DNA of 64,000 nucleotides from Halorussus ruber (GCF_004765785.1 NZ_SBIT01000001.1:124001-188000), one strand, 5' to 3'; numbered from the stretch's first letter, positions 1 through 10,295 are shown. Notes: generated by a model from the sequence alone, not told the origin. Translations and numbers: made by a program.

Positions 1-83
1 AATATGTAGTCATGTTTCGGATTTTTTTATTTCTTTTAGAATTGTAGAACTGTCTGGTGGCGGAAATCGAACGGAGCTAGCTT

Positions 84-200
84 CAGGCTTGAACATAGGA
101 GTCTGCCGCACCGCGCTGCAACCGCGAACCACACCCACCCCGACCGATTGCGTTGCTCGGCCGCCGGAAGACAAACCGCGTCTTCCGAGCCTGCGCTACT
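84..200 (-). repeat. Family-2 intergenic repeat, copy 2a
   Basis: Read on the minus strand this holds a GGGG-rich tail (GGGGTGGGTGTGG), the GCGGTTGC and GCGGTGCGG blocks, and ends in TCAAGCCTGAAGCTAGC. The same end is found at 23482-23498 and, with small changes, at 2152-2167. It lies directly 3' of gpmI and in the same direction, as do most copies of this family relative to their upstream gene. Confidence 0.6.
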
Positions 201-251
201 CATCCCTCGCGCGGTTGGCGGGGCCACGAGAGACACCGACGGACAAACCGC

Positions 252-309
252 GTCCGTCGAGCAGTCACTCGCTTCGCTCGGTCCGTCGAGCAGTCACTCG
301 CTTCGCTCG
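252..309. repeat. Perfect 29-bp tandem duplication
   Basis: Bases 252-280 and 281-309 are identical and contain CAGTCACTCGCTTCGCTCG. The unit holds the short inverted element CGAGCgaagCGAGTG. It lies in non-coding DNA. A recent slippage duplication is the simplest explanation. Confidence 0.85.
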
Positions 310-390
310 TGACGACCCCGCCAGCGCGCGCCGAGTCGGGAGGAGAGGCCAGTACGTGCCGAGAAGAAGTCAACCCGAGCGTTCGACAGC

Positions 391-1908
<1,518 letters not shown>

Positions 1909-2011
1909 GCGCGACAGGAGGGCGTCGCGTCCTAACTACCCTTCGGCTTTCGGAAGCGAGTAAAGAGATTTTCAACCGGAACAAAATCGGGGATTTCTCG
2001 TCCGGCGCGCG

Positions 2012-2167
2012 GGGATGCGCGCAGTTCTGCGCGCATCCCTCGCGCGAGGGACGAGCGAACGACCGGCGGGAGTGAGTGAGGAGGCTGGGGAGGTGTGAGG
2101 TCCGCGGTTGCGGTGCAGGGCGGTTGCAGTGCTGTGCGGGACTCCGTGGCTCAAGCCTGAAGTTAGC
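2012..2167 (+). repeat. Family-2 intergenic repeat, copy 2b
   Basis: Opens with a perfect 13-bp hairpin (arms 2012-2024 and 2027-2039, two-base loop), then GAGGCTGGGGAGGTGTGAGG, GCGGTTGCGGTGC, and an end CTCAAGCCTGAAGTTAGC. Unlike most copies it does not follow a gene of the same direction; it lies in a divergent gap. Confidence 0.65.
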
Positions 2168-2222
2168 TTTTTGCTATCGAGCTGATAGCAGAGAGCAACG
2201 CTGGGTGGACTAATTTTATTTC

Positions 2223-2338
2223 TGAAGCCCCCGCCCGCTCGCGGTCGCTGAGCGACATATCCACGGCCCTCAGCAACGCCCGCCGTGGATAGTGGTCGCT
2301 CAGACGACCAAAGTGAACGCGACCGCGCGGCCCCTTCA
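2223..2338 (+). repeat. Family-1 structured repeat, copy A
   Basis: Bounded by TGAAG and CTTCA. Inside, CTGAGCGAC pairs with GTCGCTCAG and ATCCACGG pairs with CCGTGGAT, giving a stacked hairpin with conserved ATAT and ATAG joints. The outer helix CGCGGTCGC/GCGACCGCG is imperfect here compared with the other copies. It lies 122 bases upstream of the NurA-like gene and points towards it. Confidence 0.85.
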
Positions 2339-2460
2339 CCCACCAACGGTGGATAGGTTGGCTAAGCCAACTGCCGGAAGTCGGCCTGCGCTCGCCAACC
2401 GCACGACCTCCTTCCCCGGAACCCAACCCTTTTTGCAGAGTTGGCGAGAATCCATCTCCC

Positions 2461-3717
2461 ATGACTCTCGACCCGGTGCACTTCGACGGCATCGCGGGCC
2501 TCGCCGACCACATCGACTACGACGCCGAGGACCGCGACCACCGGGAGTTCGCCGAGGAGGTCTGGAACCACTACCTCGACCCGCTCTACGGCGAGGAGGG
2601 CGAGATTCTGACGCCCATCGGCGAGCAGTCGCGCCGCCGGGTGGACGCCCAAAACATCGCACTCGAAGACGACCCCTTCCCGACGACCCACGGCCTCGAC
2701 GCCGGAACCCTGAACCCCCGACCGTTCAAGAACGGACTGGTCATCGACGTGGCCCACGCCGCGATGAGCGCCACGCCCTCGGAGCTGGACCTCCACGACC
2801 GCCGGACCGTGGTGAAGGCGCTCCACTCGAACGACACCGCCGCCAACTTCGGGACCGACTGGGACGAGTACGACGACGGAAGCCAGCGCCGTATCGTCCA
2901 CACTCACCTCCCCCAGAACCAGTACGAGGAGGACGTGGTCCACGCCCTCGCTCTCTACCTCGCCGAGAGCAGTCACGCCCTCGAACACGCCGACCGGGTC
3001 TCGGACTTCCTGCTCCTCGACGGCCCCATCTACCCGAAGGGCGTCCTGCGGTGGTACTCCCGCAGTTCGGTGCTGACCGACCTCTTCGAGGAGTCCGACG
3101 AAGTCGCCCGGATTCTGTCGAACTACGTCGAACTGGTCGAGACGTTCGCCGAGCGCGGGGTCCCCTTCGCCGGGTTCGTCAAGAACGTCTCCGCCAAGTC
3201 CGTCGTCCGGGCGCTCAAGCAAAAGGCCGACTTCGGACCGGTGCCGTGGGCACACGACGCGGGCCTGTTCGCCCAGATTTTGGAGCGCCGAGACCTCGTG
3301 GACGGCGAGTTCGAGCGCCTGACCGACGAGTTGACCCTGACCAACTGGTTCGAGTCCCGCGCGGGCCTCGACGGCTTCTTCGACGCGGACCCGAATCGCC
3401 ACCTCGACCGAGAACTCGACCCCGAGGACTACAAGGTCACGTTCTGCGTGATTTACGACCCGCGCCGGGACCTCGTGTTCAAGGTCGAGGCCCCGAAGGT
3501 GTTCACCGAGGACGACGCGACCCGCGAGCGCATCGAGCGCCAGATTCTCGGCGAAATCGCGGCGCGGCGCGGCCCGCCCCGGGTCGTCTCGAAGGCCGAC
3601 GAGTTGGCGGCCATCGACCGCGGGAGCGCCGACTCGCTCATCAAATCGTTCGAGGAGTCGCTGGATACCGAACTGGACGAGAACTACAACGCGGTGCGGT
3701 GGGGTCGGGACTACTGA
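2461..3717 (+). CDS. nurA: NurA-like DNA end-resection nuclease
   Basis: NurA is a 5'-3' exonuclease/ssDNA endonuclease that works with the HerA hexameric translocase and Mre11-Rad50 in double-strand break resection. The 418-residue protein has the family's acidic first motif in FKNGLVIDVAHAAM (Asp96) and later conserved segments LYLAESSHALEHADR, FVKNVSAKSVVRALK and the C-terminal FKVEAPKVF plus DELAAIDRGSADSL, which fits the RNase-H-like NurA fold. Context supports it: a HerA-like ATPase gene follows on the same strand at 4386, with one small opposing gene between. The ATG start is preceded by a T-rich box at about -30 and no Shine-Dalgarno, which suggests a leaderless transcript. The assignment rests on motif memory and context; overall similarity within NurA is low. 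Confidence 0.8.
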   Translation: MTLDPVHFDGIAGLADHIDYDAEDRDHREFAEEVWNHYLDPLYGEEGEILTPIGEQSRRRVDAQNIALEDDPFPTTHGLDAGTLNPRPFKNGLVIDVAHAAMSATPSELDLHDRRTVVKALHSNDTAANFGTDWDEYDDGSQRRIVHTHLPQNQYEEDVVHALALYLAESSHALEHADRVSDFLLLDGPIYPKGVLRWYSRSSVLTDLFEESDEVARILSNYVELVETFAERGVPFAGFVKNVSAKSVVRALKQKADFGPVPWAHDAGLFAQILERRDLVDGEFERLTDELTLTNWFESRAGLDGFFDADPNRHLDRELDPEDYKVTFCVIYDPRRDLVFKVEAPKVFTEDDATRERIERQILGEIAARRGPPRVVSKADELAAIDRGSADSLIKSFEESLDTELDENYNAVRWGRDY

Positions 3718-3734
3718 CGACTCCAAAAACGAGT

Positions 3735-4085
3735 CTACTGCGGTTCCGCCGCCTCGGGTTCCTGTTTCTCGACAGTGATTTCCACGTCGTCGGCGTCGAT
3801 GCCGATGCGGACGAACTGCGTCCGGATATGTTCGCGCGCGGCCTCCTCGGCCTGCTCGCGGGTGTCGAACCCGCGGGGCATCGGCGACTCGAAGGCGACG
3901 TTGACCTCCTCGCCGTCGACTTTCTGGACCGTCCCGCCGCTCTCGACCTGATAGAACTCGTCGCAGACCCAGACGTACGGCGCGTCCTCGTCGGGCGCGC
4001 CCTTGAACCGCGGCGCGCGCTCCCCCCGCTCGTACAGCGTCCCGGTCAGGGTGGTACCCCCTGCTTCGCCACGGATGAGTAGCAT
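3735..4085 (-). CDS. Conserved haloarchaeal protein (DUF7113-like)
   Basis: A 116-residue acidic protein of unknown function. It has the pattern of a small soluble domain: an N-terminal beta-rich part (LLIRGEAGGTTLTGTLYERG), a region with CDEFYQVESGG, then EQAEEAAREHIRTQFVRIGID and an acidic tail. No membrane segment or catalytic motif is seen. It lies on the opposite strand between nurA and herA, converging on nurA with a 17-base gap, a position that suggests a possible link to DNA repair but proves nothing. The family name is from memory of haloarchaeal annotation and is uncertain; that the gene is real is supported by codon bias. Confidence 0.7.
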   Translation of the reverse strand: MLLIRGEAGGTTLTGTLYERGERAPRFKGAPDEDAPYVWVCDEFYQVESGGTVQKVDGEEVNVAFESPMPRGFDTREQAEEAAREHIRTQFVRIGIDADDVEITVEKQEPEAAEPQ

Positions 4086-4385
4086 AGACCGGACGTAGGA
4101 CGCGGGGAGATAAAAGGGGTGCGCTCGCGCGAAGTATCCCGGGTAGCGAAGGCCGAAGCGAAGTCGAGAGTCTCGACAGAAACGTATTCACATTTTCTAA
4201 AGAATCCCAAACATACCTTTAATATTCATAATTGTGTCTCTAAGTGGGTCGAGACCCGACAGACGACGCCCCGACTGCCGCCCGCACCGGACGAGGTCCT
4301 ATCCGTGGCCGCGCCGGAGGAGCTTCCACCCGTGGCCGCGCCGGAGGGAAACCTGTTTGTCTCATGCGCTCATTGCCGGGTAACG
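4086..4385. other. Leader/promoter region of the herA-like gene
   Basis: Contains an AT-rich stretch at 4185-4240 with TTTAATATTCATAAT, a plausible promoter, and further down two direct copies of GTGGCCGCGCCGGAGG (about 4306 and 4336). The herA frame is open upstream of 4386, but codon use and content there do not look coding. Confidence 0.5.
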
Positions 4386-6290
4386 ATGACCGACCTCGGC
4401 GACTTCAGCAGGTCCGGCGAGAGCGACGACTCGGAGACCTCCGAGTCGTCGGCTCCCGAGACCGACGACTTCGATGCGGACGCTTCCGGCTCCGACACCG
4501 CCGGTTCCGACCTCGACGACGTGGGCGACTTCGAGACCTCGTCGAGTTCCGGCGCGCGCGACGGCGCGGAGTTCGACCAGATGACCGCCAATCCCGCGGG
4601 CACCGACCGGGGCATCGGCACGCTGTCGGCGGCCGAGGGCCTACGCATCGGCGAGGAGGACGACGAAACTCACCTCCAAGCCTACGTCACCGCCGACAAC
4701 CGCGAGGAGGTCCGAGTCGGCCAGTACCTCCTCGTGCCCTACCCCGACGAGGAGAAGCTCTTCTGTCGCATCTGCGGGCTGGAGTACCTCCAAGAGTACC
4801 GCGTGGACGACGCCACCGAAATCCACTCCAAGCGCGCGATGCGCCGGGACGAAATCGAGGAGACCGACTACAAACTCATGGCCGACCTCGAACCCGTCGC
4901 GGTCCTTTACAAGGACGGGAACGGCCCGGACGCCGAACTCAAGCGCCGGATGACCGACCGCGTGCCCAAGCCCAAGTCGGTCGTCCGCGAGGCCAGCGAC
5001 AAGTCCGAAATCAAGACCGGCCTCAAGATGCCCGAGGACGGCGTCTTCCTCGGGCACCTCTCGGTCGGCGGCGAGAAGGTCCGGACCGCCGCGGAGCCGC
5101 CGACAATCGACTACCGGCTGAAAGACGACTACGAGGACGGCGACCCCCTCGTCTTCCGCCACACCCTCGTCGCCGGTGGCACCGGGTCCGGCAAGACCCA
5201 CGGCGCGAAGAACATCCTCCGGCAGTTCCTCGCCGACGAGCGCCGATACGAGATGGAAGACGGCGCGGAGCGCCGGACCGCGGTCGTCCAGTTCGACCCG
5301 CAGGACGAGTACGCCCAGATGCACGACGACAACCCCGACGTGACTCGGGAGGACGAGCGCACGTGGGAAGCCGAGAACGTCGCCCACGGTGGCCACGACG
5401 AGACGAAGGCGTTCGTGCCGAAGGTCGGCGGTGGGCGCTACGCCGCGGACCACCACCGCGCCGAGCAGGTCGAGTTCACGATTCCGTTCTCGATGGTCGC
5501 CCGGCGGCCGTGGCTGGTCGCGGGCGCGAGTCTCAACGACAACCAGTACAACGCCCTGCGCCTCCTGTTAGACCGCTTCTTCGAGCAGTACGGCGACTCG
5601 GCGACCTACGAGCAGTTCGTCAGCTACATCGACGACCCCGCGCTCCGCGAGGAGTTAGACGAGAGCGGTCGGGTCCACGAGGCGACGTACGACGCCGTGA
5701 AGCGCCGCGCGATTAGTTCGTCGTTCTACGACGTGTTCGACCAAGACGCCCGGCCCATCACCGACCAAATCAAGCAGTTCGTCAAGCCCGGCCAGTTGAG
5801 CGTCGTGCCGACCTACCACCTCAACGACTCGCGGGCGACCGAGGTCGTCGTGCTGGCGCTCGCCAGCCTGCTGGTGGACGAGAAGCTGTCGAACGACCCG
5901 ACCCACGACCGCATCAAGCAGACGCCCCTCGTGGTCGGGATGGACGAGGCACACAACTTCCTGACCGACGCCGACAGCGTGCAGGCCCGGAAGGTCATCG
6001 GGAAGTTCACCGAGGCCGCCAAGCAGGGCCGCAAGGAGCGTCTGGGCCTGTTCCTCATCACGCAGGACCCCCAAGACATCGCCGAACCCGTCTTCAAGCA
6101 GGTCAACACCACCGTCGTCCTGAATCTGGGCGACGAGGACGCCATCAAGAGCGTCAACATCCCCGCCAAGCTGGAGGGGAAGGTGCCCTACATGGAGAAG
6201 GGACAGATGGTGGTCTACTCGCCGGACAACTCCGAACCGGTCGAAATCATCGGCCTCTCGAAGTGCGTGACCAAACACGGCCGAGACTAG
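4386..6290 (+). CDS. herA: HerA-like DNA translocase ATPase
   Basis: A FtsK/HerA-family ATPase that forms hexameric rings and, with NurA, drives DNA end processing. The 634-residue protein starts with about 60 residues of acidic, Ser/Asp-rich low-complexity sequence, then a beta-rich HAS-barrel-like region, and an ATPase core with Walker A GGTGSGKT (residues 264-271) and Walker B VVGMDEAHNF (Asp520-Glu521), followed by LGLFLITQDPQDIAEPV, which fits the sensor region. The ATG at 4386 was chosen because MTDLGDF begins haloarchaeal-type sequence; the open frame upstream to 4119 is not convincing. Other HerA/VirB4-like ATPases are possible, but the nearby nurA makes this the best reading. Confidence 0.82.
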   Translation: MTDLGDFSRSGESDDSETSESSAPETDDFDADASGSDTAGSDLDDVGDFETSSSSGARDGAEFDQMTANPAGTDRGIGTLSAAEGLRIGEEDDETHLQAYVTADNREEVRVGQYLLVPYPDEEKLFCRICGLEYLQEYRVDDATEIHSKRAMRRDEIEETDYKLMADLEPVAVLYKDGNGPDAELKRRMTDRVPKPKSVVREASDKSEIKTGLKMPEDGVFLGHLSVGGEKVRTAAEPPTIDYRLKDDYEDGDPLVFRHTLVAGGTGSGKTHGAKNILRQFLADERRYEMEDGAERRTAVVQFDPQDEYAQMHDDNPDVTREDERTWEAENVAHGGHDETKAFVPKVGGGRYAADHHRAEQVEFTIPFSMVARRPWLVAGASLNDNQYNALRLLLDRFFEQYGDSATYEQFVSYIDDPALREELDESGRVHEATYDAVKRRAISSSFYDVFDQDARPITDQIKQFVKPGQLSVVPTYHLNDSRATEVVVLALASLLVDEKLSNDPTHDRIKQTPLVVGMDEAHNFLTDADSVQARKVIGKFTEAAKQGRKERLGLFLITQDPQDIAEPVFKQVNTTVVLNLGDEDAIKSVNIPAKLEGKVPYMEKGQMVVYSPDNSEPVEIIGLSKCVTKHGRD

Positions 6291-6348
6291 AGGCGGTCAG
6301 AGCTGACTAGTCAAGGTCGGTCGACATTTTTGCCCGCCGAAACCAACC

Positions 6349-6360
6349 TACTTTTTTATT
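6349..6360 (+). promoter_or_regulatory. TATA-like box of the sensor kinase gene
   Basis: The T-rich ACTTTTTTATT lies 27-36 bases before the ATG at 6386, the spacing expected when the transcript begins at or just before the start codon. This favours the internal ATG over a TTG codon at 6359, which sits inside the box. Confidence 0.6.
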
Positions 6361-6385
6361 GGTTGGTTCTGTTGTAACGGCTGAG

Positions 6386-8092
6386 ATGGAACTCTCTTTG
6401 ACGTGGCTGGCGCTCGGCCCCCTCTCAGCTTTTGTTATGTCGCTGTACTTCATCTGGCACCTCTGGCCCTACCGCGACGAACCGGGCGGAGGGCTATTTA
6501 TCGCCACGGTCGTCTGCGAGGGGCTGTGGACCGGCTCGTACGGTGTCGCGCTACTCGTCTTCGACCCGGTCGTTCGCCAACTCCTCGAAATCCCGATTTG
6601 GTTCGGAAAGAGCTTCATCACCGTATTCTTCCTCGCCTACGCGCTCGAATACACCGGTCGGGCCGAAATCGTCCGGTCGAAGTGGATGTACCTCCTCGGC
6701 GCCATTCAGTTCGCGTCGGTCATGCTCGTGGCGACCAACCCCCTCCACCACATCGCGTGGAACAACTACCACATCGACCCGATTTTCGGCGCGGCCACGG
6801 TGGCGTACACCCACCAGACGTGGCTGTTCATGTCGATGCTCATCTTCTACTCGCTCACGACGGTCGCGCTGTTGCTCCTGCTCGAAGCGTTCGTCAGTTA
6901 CGGGTCGGTCTACCGAGGTCAGACGGCCGTCGTCGCGCTCTCCTTTTTCCTCCCCTTCGTGGCGAACGCGGCGTGGCTGTTCAACTGGGTCCCTCATCCG
7001 GGCCTCAACCTCACCACCTCGGCGCTGACGATTCACCTCGTACTGGACTTCTACGGACTGTTCCACCTCGACATGTTCGAGCAGTCGCCCGCGGCACGGC
7101 GAGTCGGCGAGCGCGCCGCCATCCACGACCTCGGTACGCCGGTCCTCATCATCGACACCAAACACCGCGTCATCGACGCCAACGAGGAGGCCGAGCGCGT
7201 GTTCGGCATCGACGCCGTGGGCGACATCGGCGGCCAGTTGAACGACCTCGTGGAGACGCGAATCGACGTGACGGCCGACGAGCAACTCATCACGGTCCGG
7301 ACCGACGGCGAGCGCCGGGAGTACAGCGTCGCCAGTTCGGAAGTGGTAGACTCGACGGGGATTCACGTCGGCTACACTCTCGTCTTCCAAGACGTGACCG
7401 AGGAGAAGCGCCGCGAGCAGCGCCTCGAAGTCCTCAACCGCGTCCTGCGGCACAACCTCCGCAACGACATGACGACGATTACCGGCTACGCCGAGGTGAT
7501 TCAGGACACCGACGACCCAGAGGAAATCGAGGAACACACCGAGACAATCATCGAGACGGGACGCGAACTGGCCGAACTCGGCGACAAGGCCCGGAAGTTC
7601 GAGCAGGCGATGGGCGAGTCGGGCGAGCGCCAGCGCGTCGAGTTCCGGACCTTCCTCGCTGACCTCGCCGGGGAGTTCCGCGAGGAGTACCCCGACAGTC
7701 ACATCGACGTGGACCTTCCCGACGGACTCGAACTCGACACCGACCCCGCGGTGGCCCGCATGGTGTTCTCGAACCTCGTGGAGAACGCGCTCAAACACGC
7801 TCCCGGCGACGAACCGCGGGTCGAAATCAGCCTCGCCGAGGTCGAGCGCGACCAGAACTCGGTGGTCCTCACCGTGCGCGACGAGGGGCCGGGGATTCCC
7901 GACCACGAGGTCAAGGTCATCAGTCAGGGCGAGGAGCGCGACCTCGAACACGGGAGCGGACTCGGCCTCTGGATCGTCCAGTGGGGCGTGAACGCGCTCG
8001 GCGGCGACGTGTCGTTCGAGGGAGACGAGACCGGCACGGTCGTCACGGTCCGACTGCCCGGACTGGTCGATGCGCCGCGCATGAAAGCTTAA
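6386..8092 (+). CDS. Seven-TM PAS sensor histidine kinase
   Basis: A membrane sensor kinase of 568 residues. Residues 1-220 hold about seven hydrophobic helices of the histidine-kinase N-terminal 7TM type. A PAS domain follows (TPVLIIDTKHRVIDANEEAERVFG). The HisKA H-box is LRHNLRNDM with His356, the form usual in haloarchaea. The catalytic domain has an N-box (NLVENALKHA), G1 (DEGPGIPDHE) and G2 (GSGLGLWIVQWG). No response regulator gene is adjacent, so the partner and signal are unknown. It follows herA by about 95 bases with its own promoter. The universal stress protein gene starts 25 bases after it. Confidence 0.9.
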   Translation: MELSLTWLALGPLSAFVMSLYFIWHLWPYRDEPGGGLFIATVVCEGLWTGSYGVALLVFDPVVRQLLEIPIWFGKSFITVFFLAYALEYTGRAEIVRSKWMYLLGAIQFASVMLVATNPLHHIAWNNYHIDPIFGAATVAYTHQTWLFMSMLIFYSLTTVALLLLLEAFVSYGSVYRGQTAVVALSFFLPFVANAAWLFNWVPHPGLNLTTSALTIHLVLDFYGLFHLDMFEQSPAARRVGERAAIHDLGTPVLIIDTKHRVIDANEEAERVFGIDAVGDIGGQLNDLVETRIDVTADEQLITVRTDGERREYSVASSEVVDSTGIHVGYTLVFQDVTEEKRREQRLEVLNRVLRHNLRNDMTTITGYAEVIQDTDDPEEIEEHTETIIETGRELAELGDKARKFEQAMGESGERQRVEFRTFLADLAGEFREEYPDSHIDVDLPDGLELDTDPAVARMVFSNLVENALKHAPGDEPRVEISLAEVERDQNSVVLTVRDEGPGIPDHEVKVISQGEERDLEHGSGLGLWIVQWGVNALGGDVSFEGDETGTVVTVRLPGLVDAPRMKA

Positions 8093-8095
8093 GCG
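8086..8095 (+). promoter_or_regulatory. TATA-like box of the uspA-like gene
   Basis: AAAGCTTAAGC overlaps the stop codon of the preceding kinase gene and lies about 27 bases before the ATG at 8118. This implies separate, leaderless expression of the stress protein even though the genes are close. Confidence 0.5.
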
Positions 8096-8117
8096 GTCCC
8101 CGTATCTATCGGCAAAC

Positions 8118-8546
8118 ATGAGCAAACAAGTTCTCGTTCCGCTCGACGGGTCGCCCCAGTCGAGCGACGCGCTCGAACACGCGCTCGAAGAGTTCGCCGA
8201 CGACGAAATCACGGTCTTCCACGTCATCGACCCCATCGACGCGGGGTACAACGCCCCGGTCGGCCTCCCCGGCGGGTCCGAAGAGTGGTACGAGGGTGCC
8301 AAAGAGGAGGCCCAGTCCCTGTTCGAGGAGGCCCAAGAAGTCGCCGACGAGTACGGCATCACCCTGAAGAACGCGACCGAGATGGGCCGACCGGCTCGGA
8401 CCATCGTGGAGTACGCCGACGACGAGGGCTTCGACCACATCGTGATGGGAAGCCACGGCCGGTCGGGCGTCTCGCGGATTCTGCTCGGGAGCGTGGCCGA
8501 GACGGTGGTCCGGCGCGCGACGATTCCGATTACCGTGGTTCGGTAG
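8118..8546 (+). CDS. Universal stress protein, UspA family
   Basis: A 142-residue single-domain Usp. The first strand is KQVLVPLDGSPQSSDALEHAL. The ATP-binding signature is near the end as MGSHGRSGVSRILLGSVAE followed by VVRRATIPITVVR. Length and motifs match the ATP-binding subgroup. Haloarchaea carry many paralogues and the specific stress role cannot be told. It is a single gene, followed by a strong hairpin at 8571-8603. Confidence 0.93.
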   Translation: MSKQVLVPLDGSPQSSDALEHALEEFADDEITVFHVIDPIDAGYNAPVGLPGGSEEWYEGAKEEAQSLFEEAQEVADEYGITLKNATEMGRPARTIVEYADDEGFDHIVMGSHGRSGVSRILLGSVAETVVRRATIPITVVR

Positions 8547-8570
8547 GTCTGCTATACCAACCTCGGGCGG

Positions 8571-8603
8571 AGCGAGCGCGTGCGCTCTGCGCACGCGCTC
8601 GCT
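8571..8603. terminator. Perfect 15-bp hairpin after the uspA-like gene
   Basis: Arms 8571-8585 and 8589-8603 pair without mismatch around a TCT loop. A T-rich stretch (CAATTTTTCATTGC, TTTTTCATTC) follows within 50 bases. It lies 24 bases after the stop codon, so a role in transcript ending or 3' end protection is plausible. It may be a short relative of the family-2 repeats. Confidence 0.5.
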
Positions 8604-8723
8604 GGACGACAAAAGACAATTTTTCATTGCTTTCAAAATTATTTTTCATTCCTAGAAGATTCTCTATTTATCTTTCCGCGGAGCGCACCAGCGGTCGCAC
8701 TGCGAGTGCAGTAAAAGGTCGGC

Positions 8724-10175
8724 TCAAAAGATGTTCGCCTGCCGGTAGACGCTGATGCCCTCGTTGGTAATCGAGTAGGGCTTGATCTCCCGGGAGTGGT
8801 TGGCGTCCCGAATCTTCTGGATTTCGACCGCGAGTCGGGTCTCGCGGAAGTCGTCGCCCGACCGGATGTAGCGCAGGATGAACACGGCGTCCACGAGGTA
8901 CTCGATGATGCCGTGCCGTGAGGCGTAGGCGTTGTCCTCGCTGGCCTCGCTCGTGAGCATCGTCGTCACGCCCGCCTCCTTCAGGCTCTTGGTGAAGTCG
9001 TAGACCTCGTTTCGGCGGGTGGCCTGATTGTCGTACATCATCTCCAACAGCGACACCGAGTCCAGCACGAGGCGACTCGCGCCGAACTGCTCGACCAGTC
9101 GCGGCAGGTCGTTGCGAATCGAGGTCAGGCTGTTGGCCATCTCGATGGGGTCCAAGTCGATGACCGCGAGCTGGCCGTTCTTCTCGTACTCGTCGAAGTC
9201 CCACCCCTTCTCGGTCGCGGTGTTGACGATGCGGTCGTGGCTCTCTTCGAGGGTGATGAATACCGCGCTCTCGCCCTGCTGGAGGGCCTCGTGGAGGAAC
9301 TGCAGGCCGAAGGTGGTCTTGCCGGTCCCGGCCGACCCGACGGTCGTGATGAGCGAGCGCTCTGGCACGCCGCCCTGAATCATGTCGTCCAAGCCCTCGA
9401 TGCCGAGGTCGATGCGGGGTATCGAGGACTCGAACTCCTCGTCGTCGAACGATTCGTCCTCGAAGGGGCCGTCGCCGCCGCCGAATCCGCCGCCGAAGCC
9501 CTCGTCGGCGTCCATGCCGAATCCGCCAGCGCCGCCGCCCGCGCCGCCCGCGCCGCCGAAGCCACCGCTGGCGTCGTCGCTCGCTCCGCCGCCCATGCCG
9601 CCCGCGTCCATGCCGCCGCCGGGCGCGTTCTCGAACGCGCTGGCGAAGTCGTCCTCGAAGAGTTCGTCCTCCTCGTCGTCTCCGTCGTAGGGGTCGGCGT
9701 CCGCGAAGCCGCCGCCAGCGCCGCCAGCGTCGCCAGCGTTACCAGTACTGTCCCCGTCGCTCGCGCCGAATCCTCCGTCGTCGGATTCGGCGTCGGGGGC
9801 GTCGTCACTCGCACCGAATCCGGCGGGGCCGGTGTCGTCGGCGTCGAACTCGCCGCCCATGCCGAACTCCCCGCCCTCGCCCGGTCCGTCGTCGCCGACT
9901 GCGGCGTCAGTCGGGTCAGCGTCAATTGAGTCGGCGTCAATCTGTTCGGCGTCGTCGGCGTTCCCCTCTGCGCCGAAGTCGGGGGCGTCCCCGAATCCGC
10001 CGGGGTCGTCTTCGGCGTGTTCGAGTTCGGCCTCCGCGGAGTCGGGGCCTCCCGAGTCGGCTCCAGGTTCCTGCTTTTCGCCGTCGTCCGCTCGGTCGCC
10101 ACCCTCGCTCTCGCCGCCCTCGCTCTCGTCGTCCTCGCGGAGCGCGCGCTCGAACCAGTCGTCGTCCTCGGTCAC
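8724..10175 (-). CDS. KaiC/RecA-like ATPase with long acidic low-complexity N-terminus
   Basis: A 483-residue protein. The C-terminal ~220 residues form a KaiC-type RecA domain: [19 protein letters not shown], Walker A GSAGTGKT (280-287), a conserved glutamate run [10 protein letters not shown], and Walker B-like [13 protein letters not shown]. The N-terminal half is a low-complexity region rich in Asp, Glu, Ser and later Gly/Ala, with no fold recognised. The start is GTG at 10175, chosen because GGAGGTGG lies 8 bases upstream; longer readings run into Arg-rich sequence. Such KaiC-like proteins are often linked to signal transduction or archaellum/chemotaxis regulation in archaea; the partner here is unknown. 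It is divergent from nadK with a 120-base gap. Confidence 0.88.
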   Translation of the reverse strand: MTEDDDWFERALREDDESEGGESEGGDRADDGEKQEPGADSGGPDSAEAELEHAEDDPGGFGDAPDFGAEGNADDAEQIDADSIDADPTDAAVGDDGPGEGGEFGMGGEFDADDTGPAGFGASDDAPDAESDDGGFGASDGDSTGNAGDAGGAGGGFADADPYDGDDEEDELFEDDFASAFENAPGGGMDAGGMGGGASDDASGGFGGAGGAGGGAGGFGMDADEGFGGGFGGGDGPFEDESFDDEEFESSIPRIDLGIEGLDDMIQGGVPERSLITTVGSAGTGKTTFGLQFLHEALQQGESAVFITLEESHDRIVNTATEKGWDFDEYEKNGQLAVIDLDPIEMANSLTSIRNDLPRLVEQFGASRLVLDSVSLLEMMYDNQATRRNEVYDFTKSLKEAGVTTMLTSEASEDNAYASRHGIIEYLVDAVFILRYIRSGDDFRETRLAVEIQKIRDANHSREIKPYSITNEGISVYRQANIF

Positions 10176-10295
10176 GTGAGCCACCTCCTCGGCGGTCGAG
10201 CGCGATGCATGTCCGGCACCTCGGACCGGCCACATTTTAATGTTTCTCGCCACCGCGTCGGCGGACTTTTGACGGGCGGGGGAGAATACCCGACG

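Larger units (their letters stand above)
1..390. other. Intergenic region 3' of gpmI
   Basis: No credible gene is seen. The first 60 bases are AT-rich with T runs. From about base 80 the sequence is a reverse-oriented copy of the hairpin/G-rich-tail repeat family (see 84-200), followed by a perfect 29-bp tandem duplication. Open frames here lack haloarchaeal codon bias and are rich in Arg, Pro and Ser, as expected for chance frames in GC-rich DNA. Confidence 0.7.
1909..2460. other. Repeat-filled intergenic region
   Basis: A divergent 552-base gap between gpmI and the NurA-like gene. It contains a family-2 repeat (2012-2167) and a family-1 structured repeat (2223-2338). The segment 2425-2460 has a T-rich box (CCCTTTTTGC) about 30 nt before the ATG at 2461, likely the promoter for the NurA-like gene. 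No gene is seen. Confidence 0.7.

Noticed and set aside
2362-4191. 609-codon frame opposite nurA
   Set aside because: It passes through the nurA gene and a family-1 repeat; composition is typical of antisense frames in GC-rich coding DNA.
4119-4385. N-terminal extension of the herA-like protein
   Set aside because: The frame is open, but it crosses an AT-rich promoter-like region and a direct repeat, and the composition is unlike the protein.
6551-8440. 629-codon frame opposite the sensor kinase
   Set aside because: Antisense shadow; it spans two certain genes and has no recognisable domain.
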